Of a DNA stretch of 6,220 bases, positions 1 to 3,426 are shown in pieces. The notes below the pieces were generated by a model, which had not been told where the DNA came from, did no database searches, and saw only the letters and a list, made by a program, of their open reading frames with translations. Source of the stretch: Bacteroidota bacterium (lineage in GTDB: Bacteria > Bacteroidota > Bacteroidia > UBA7662 > CANHCV01); assembly GCA_027488715.1 (NCBI GenBank), contig JAIYBD010000143.1, forward strand, positions 1 to 6,220, in the 5' to 3' direction. A program made the position numbers and the translations under genes. Each line of letters opens with the position of its first letter. Within the stretch, counting starts at the first letter, position 1.

Positions 1-505
1 CATCAAGGCAATCAAAGATTTCCCGATGATCAATGTTTCCGTTCAGGGTGATAAAATCATCAAGAAAAATTACATCAATTTAGGAATGGCGGCGGCTTTA
101 CCAAGCGGCAACCTTATTGTTCCCGTTATCCACGATGCTGATTTCCTAAATCTACCAGGTTTGGCGGCTAAAGTAAACGATTTAGCGAATCGTGCTCGAA
201 CCAACAAATTGAAACCGGAAGAAATTCAGGGAGGTACTTATACCCTAACCAACGTTGGTTCTTTTGGCAACTGGATGGGAACGCCCATCATTCCTCAGCC
301 TCAAGTTGCCATCTTGGCGGTTGGTGCCATCATTAAAAAACCAGCGGTCATCGAAACTCCTGAAGGTGACATGATTGCTGTACGTCACAAAATGTTCTTG
401 AGCCATAGTTACGACCACCGTGTTGTTGATGGTGCACTTGGAGGCATGTTTGTTCGACGCGTTGCTGATTACTTGGAACAGTGGGATGTTTCCCGCGATT
501 CATAG
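1..505 (+). CDS. Dihydrolipoamide acyltransferase (E2 of a 2-oxoacid dehydrogenase complex), C-terminal part
   Basis: This is the 3' end of a gene that begins before the window; the reading frame is open from base 2 and ends at TAG (503-505). About 167 residues are visible, most of the roughly 230-residue E2 catalytic (chloramphenicol acetyltransferase-like) domain. The E2 subunit transfers the acyl group from lipoyl-lysine to CoA in the cytoplasm and forms the core of the complex. Visible family marks are GGTYTLTNVGSFG (about 208-250), GTPIIPQPQVAILAVGAI (about 278-334) and the active-site motif HRVVDG, with catalytic His at 416-418 and Asp four residues later. The lipoyl and E1/E3-binding domains would lie upstream, outside the window. 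The catalytic domain alone does not tell whether the substrate is pyruvate, 2-oxoglutarate or branched-chain 2-oxoacids, so no symbol is given. The gene converges on the operon to its right and shares a terminator with it. Confidence 0.95.
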   Translation, partial: IKAIKDFPMINVSVQGDKIIKKNYINLGMAAALPSGNLIVPVIHDADFLNLPGLAAKVNDLANRARTNKLKPEEIQGGTYTLTNVGSFGNWMGTPIIPQPQVAILAVGAIIKKPAVIETPEGDMIAVRHKMFLSHSYDHRVVDGALGGMFVRRVADYLEQWDVSRDS

Positions 506-507
506 TA

Positions 508-535
508 AAAAAATCCCGCTGATGCGGGATTTTTT
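508..535. terminator. Bidirectional intrinsic terminator between convergent genes
   Basis: A 12-bp perfect hairpin: bases 508-519 pair with 524-535 around a TGAT loop. Its core is ATCCCGC/GCGGGAT, with an A-run (507-513) on the left and a T-run (530-535) on the right. Read on either strand it gives a GC-rich stem followed by a U-tract. It begins 3 bases after the E2 stop and lies 8 bases beyond the stop of the minus-strand 118-residue gene, so it can end both transcripts. It accounts for nearly all of the 37-base gap. Confidence 0.88.
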
Positions 536-542
536 GTTGGTA

Positions 543-899
543 TTAACCTGAATAATATTTTCGAAAAAGCACTTTCATGGCTTCTCGTTTGAGAATAACC
601 ATGGCTAAATCTTTTCCTTCCAATTCATTGGCATGAAAGGGCAAATCTTCGGGTTTTAAATCGATTCGATACAGAAGTGAGGCCAATTGTTCTCCGTTGG
701 ATTCTCCCAAATGTCCGCAAAGGGAAGAGATGTTTTCCAAAAGTTCACCGGGATTTTGCGCACTCATCTCATAAGGAGCACCGGCTAATGCTAAATCTTT
801 ATTGAATTGGGCTACAATCTCCTCAACAAATCCAGGAAAACTGACCCATTCTGAAGGATTGGCGGCAACCAATGGAATTTGTGCAAGTGTAAGCTTCAT
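543..899 (-). CDS. Conserved-looking small protein of unknown function (118 aa), last gene of the ftcD-idi operon
   Basis: I do not recognise a named family. The 118-residue product has no signal peptide and no hydrophobic segment long enough to span a membrane, so it is probably a soluble cytoplasmic protein. It looks mostly helical: FPGFVEEIVAQFNKDL (about 21-36), ELLENISSLCGHLG (about 52-65), LASLLYRIDLKPEDL (about 72-86) and a basic C-terminal helix ending in LKREAMKVLFRKYYSG. From memory, a pattern of LYRID followed by a C-terminal ILxRExxK helix recurs in small uncharacterised Bacteroidota proteins, but this gives no function. Its ATG (897-899) overlaps the idi TAA by one base (TAATG), which implies translational coupling and cotranscription, and supports this start. 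The stop is followed by the shared terminator. That it is a real gene is inferred from the coupling, its full-length frame and the terminator placement. Confidence 0.82.
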   Translation of the reverse strand: MKLTLAQIPLVAANPSEWVSFPGFVEEIVAQFNKDLALAGAPYEMSAQNPGELLENISSLCGHLGESNGEQLASLLYRIDLKPEDLPFHANELEGKDLAMVILKREAMKVLFRKYYSG

Positions 900-1414
900 T
901 AAAGACCTAATTCAACTTTTTTATCGACGATGAGATGAAACCAAACGGTGTATTTTTCTGGATGTACCTCCAAATCAAATTCAAGATCTTTCCAAGAAAT
1001 CCATTTCCAATCGGACACCTCGTCGGGATCGGGCCATGGTTTTCCCTCGAATTCTCCAAAGAAAACATGATCGTATTCGTGTTCAGTTAGCCCATTATCA
1101 AACTTTGCTAAATACTTGAATTGAAAAGCTGGCTGAAGTTCTACTTCAATTCCCATTTCTTCCTTCAAGCGGCGATTGGCTGCAGGAAGCGACTCTTCCC
1201 CCGGAGAAGGGTGCGAACAACATGTATTGGTCCAAAGTCCGCCCGAATGGTATTTTGCGGGATTTCGCTGGTGAATAAGCCACTCGCCCTTTTTGTTAAA
1301 TAAAAGAACAGAAATAGCACGATGTAGGGCTCCTTCTTCGTGAGCGGCCTGTTTGCCCATGCTACCAATGACTTGATCTTCGTCGTTCACCAAGATAACT
1401 TGTGGTTCTTCCAT
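899..1414 (-). CDS. idi: Isopentenyl-diphosphate delta-isomerase, type I
   Basis: This cytoplasmic enzyme interconverts isopentenyl diphosphate and dimethylallyl diphosphate, the step that balances precursors for isoprenoid synthesis. The 171-residue length is close to that of short bacterial type I enzymes (E. coli Idi is 182). Comparison with E. coli Idi from memory places the metal-binding histidines at H25, H31 and H68, the catalytic cysteine at C66 in WTNTCCSHP (61-69), and the paired acidic residues at E111 and E113 in TEHEYDHVF. A Nudix-like stretch, GEESLPAANRRLKEEMGI (72-89), contains E86, equivalent to the Mg-binding glutamate. All key residues are present, so the enzyme should be active. 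The ATG (1412-1414) overlaps the ftcD stop by one base as TAATG, and the idi stop overlaps the next start in the same way. There is no clear ribosome-binding site, so translation probably depends on coupling. Confidence 0.97.
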   Translation of the reverse strand: MEEPQVILVNDEDQVIGSMGKQAAHEEGALHRAISVLLFNKKGEWLIHQRNPAKYHSGGLWTNTCCSHPSPGEESLPAANRRLKEEMGIEVELQPAFQFKYLAKFDNGLTEHEYDHVFFGEFEGKPWPDPDEVSDWKWISWKDLEFDLEVHPEKYTVWFHLIVDKKVELGL

Positions 1415-3093
1415 TACATTTTCGTTTGAACAAGAGCAACAATTTCTTGTTCCTTTTGGTTTGCTTTTGTCAATAAATCGTTGGATTTGTTCGTCATTTC
1501 CAGCTTAAAGTTTTGATCTTCAATACCTGAAAGATTGATGTGTACGTTCATCCATGCACCGTAAACGGCGGTTCGAGCGCAGAGTGCGCCTACTCCTGCA
1601 TCGGTAACGGAGTTTGGATTTCCAACTTGAACCATGGCTTCGGCAATTTCAAAAACCTCGAAGGCCTTTTCCATGGTTTTGAAAGGGATTTCCACAGCGT
1701 ACTTGGTAGCATTTTGAATGGCTTGCTTTCGAGCAGCCTTTTCCTCTGCGGTATCTTTGGGCAAGCCAAAAGCATTCATGATGCCATCAAATGCGCGGGT
1801 ATCTTCATCAACAAGAGCCAACAAATCATCTTTCAATTGTTGTCCTTTTACCGCCCAGTTGCTAAATTCCTCCAATCGAGCATCCCAACCGCGCTTATGA
1901 GCCGATAAATTGGCAACCATGGTGGCCAAAGAAGCTCCCAATGCGCCCGCATAAGCGGCAATGGAGCCACCACCGGGAGCGGGAGAGTCCGATGCCGTTT
2001 CATTGGTAAAGGCTTTTAAACTCATGTTAACCAGCCTTGCTTTTTTCGCATCTCGCAATTGGTACTCGATGATTTTTTTATTTGGATCAAACGGCGACAA
2101 CTCATCCAAGCCTAAACTTTTCACCGCCATTTGAATCAATTCTTCTTCCGAAGCTCCGGCCGAAGACCCTTGTTTTTGAAGGAAGAATTTCCCCGCATCC
2201 AACAGGGCAGAAAGAGGAACCAAGCCTACCAATTCTGAACCGGTTACTCGCAATCCGCGAGCGTTGGCTGACTTTTCAATTTCATCGAACACCACGTGAA
2301 GCGGTGTTTCACGAATATTAGTCAGGTTCAACGAAACTTGGCAAATACCATATTCTTCGATGTACCAACCGATTCCTTTCACGTGCTTGAGTTTGCCTGG
2401 GATGCGAACTTGCTCTCCGTTTTCGTCGAGAACAATTTTCCCGGTGATGGGATCTCCCTCTCGTTTTACGCGCCCGGCTTCACGAACATCGAAAGCAACC
2501 GAATTGGCGCGACGGGTATTTTTGGTATTCAAGTTCACGTTGTAGGCAATGAGGAAATCACGAGCACCGATGATGGTAGCTCCCGATTTTTCATTGAAAA
2601 CCGCTTTTCCATAATCGGGTTTCCATTCCGGCTGAAGGATTTTGGTGGCGAGGCCTTCGTATTCTCCGCTGCGAACTTCGGCCAAATTCCTGCGTTGAGG
2701 AGATGTTGCCGCCGATTCATAATAATAACCTGAAATGGAGGTTTCATTTGCGAGCTTTTCACCCAATTGATGCGCGCAACGAACGGCATCTTCCATGGTT
2801 ACTCCGGAAATTGGAATGAACGGACACACATCGGTAGCGCCCATGCGGGGATGTTCACCGCTATGCTTGCTCATATCGATCAATTCGGATGCTTTTACAA
2901 TGCCACGAAAGGCCGCTTCCACAACAAGATTGGGTTCGCCAACCAAGGTCATAACGGTTCTATTTGTTGCTTTTCCAGGATCAACATCCAACAATTTCAC
3001 TCCATCGACTGAACGAATAGCATTGGCGATGGATTCAATAACAGCTAAGTCTCTGCCCTCGGAAAAATTGGGCACGCATTCCATAATTTTCAT
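1414..3093 (-). CDS. ftcD: Bifunctional glutamate formimidoyltransferase / formimidoyl-THF cyclodeaminase
   Basis: This enzyme transfers the formimino group of N-formimino-L-glutamate to tetrahydrofolate, then deaminates the product to 5,10-methenyl-THF and ammonia. It links the end of histidine breakdown to one-carbon metabolism. At 559 residues it matches the two-domain mammalian FTCD (541). The formiminotransferase half covers about residues 1-330: ECVPNFSEGRD (5-15), TNRTV (43-47) and SGEHPRMGATDVCPFIP (78-94), with the likely catalytic His at 81 (mammalian H82). Compared with mammals there is an extra segment near 212-231, which I recall as usual in bacterial homologues. The cyclodeaminase half covers about 345-559: SDSPAPGGGSIAA (368-380), LVDEDTRAF (427-435) and VTDAGVGALCARTA (496-509). 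It is the first gene of a three-gene minus-strand operon. The start MKIMECVPNF fits the family, although the ATG at codon 4 (MECVPNF) is also possible. No other histidine-utilisation gene lies in the window. Confidence 0.97.
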   Translation of the reverse strand: MKIMECVPNFSEGRDLAVIESIANAIRSVDGVKLLDVDPGKATNRTVMTLVGEPNLVVEAAFRGIVKASELIDMSKHSGEHPRMGATDVCPFIPISGVTMEDAVRCAHQLGEKLANETSISGYYYESAATSPQRRNLAEVRSGEYEGLATKILQPEWKPDYGKAVFNEKSGATIIGARDFLIAYNVNLNTKNTRRANSVAFDVREAGRVKREGDPITGKIVLDENGEQVRIPGKLKHVKGIGWYIEEYGICQVSLNLTNIRETPLHVVFDEIEKSANARGLRVTGSELVGLVPLSALLDAGKFFLQKQGSSAGASEEELIQMAVKSLGLDELSPFDPNKKIIEYQLRDAKKARLVNMSLKAFTNETASDSPAPGGGSIAAYAGALGASLATMVANLSAHKRGWDARLEEFSNWAVKGQQLKDDLLALVDEDTRAFDGIMNAFGLPKDTAEEKAARKQAIQNATKYAVEIPFKTMEKAFEVFEIAEAMVQVGNPNSVTDAGVGALCARTAVYGAWMNVHINLSGIEDQNFKLEMTNKSNDLLTKANQKEQEIVALVQTKM

Positions 3094-3097
3094 GCCT

Positions 3098-3127
3098 CAA
3101 AAATAGGTTGAAAGCGAGTATTTCCAA
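3098..3127 (-). promoter_or_regulatory. Probable Bacteroidota-type promoter of the ftcD-idi operon
   Basis: Read on the minus strand, TATTTTTG (3098-3105) matches the -7 element TAnnTTTG of Bacteroidota housekeeping promoters. A TTG (3125-3127) lies 19 bases upstream, within the usual spacing for the -33 element; a TTTG (3128-3131) at spacing 22 is an alternative. Only four bases separate the -7 box from the ftcD ATG, so the predicted transcription start falls on or next to the start codon. This implies a leaderless or nearly leaderless mRNA, or use of the ATG at codon 4. The -33 region directly abuts the terminator of the gene upstream. Confidence 0.6.
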
Positions 3128-3129
3128 CA

Positions 3130-3160
3130 AAAAAGCCCCGAATTTTATTCGAGGCTTTTT
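3130..3160 (-). terminator. Intrinsic terminator of the large secreted-protein gene
   Basis: Bases 3130-3142 and 3148-3160 form a 13-position stem around a five-base loop (3143-3147), with flanking A and T runs. On the minus-strand RNA position 3152/3138 is a U·G wobble and the stem is unbroken. On the plus-strand RNA the same position is an A/C mismatch. The hairpin therefore fits the minus strand better. It begins 14 bases past the TAA at 3175-3177 and ends in a six-base U-tract (3134-3129). Confidence 0.85.
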
Positions 3161-3174
3161 CCAATTGAATCAAC

Positions 3175-3426
3175 TTATCGCTGAATCATGATTTTCTCCA
3201 TTTTGCGGTGAACCTGATTTTCTGCATCAGTAGCGATGATCTCCAAGTGATACAACCCTTCGGCTACATCGTTGTAAACCAACGTTTGCGTTTCTACCTG
3301 ACCAAATACCTGGCGTTTCACCAAACGACCATCGGCGGCATAAACGCTCACTTGGACTTGCTTGACCGGAGCTCCCATTTGCATTTGGAATTCCCCACGG
3401 CTTGGATTCGGATAAATATTCACCGA
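3175..3426 (-). other. T9SS type A C-terminal sorting domain (within the large protein)
   Basis: The last 83 residues carry the hallmarks of the Por_Secre_tail family: VNIYPNPSRGEFQMQM at the start (932-947), VQVSVYAADGRLVKRQVF in the middle (954-971), and AEGLYHLEI followed by a basic end, KIMIQR. The family acts as a cleavable signal for the type IX secretion system of Bacteroidota. A single cysteine (C923) lies just before the domain. Confidence 0.95.

Noticed and set aside
2296..2733. A 145-codon open frame on the plus strand inside ftcD
   Set aside because: It lies wholly antisense to a well-conserved enzyme gene, its translation resembles no protein I know, and it has no promoter or coupling signal. 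It is a shadow of ftcD codon usage.
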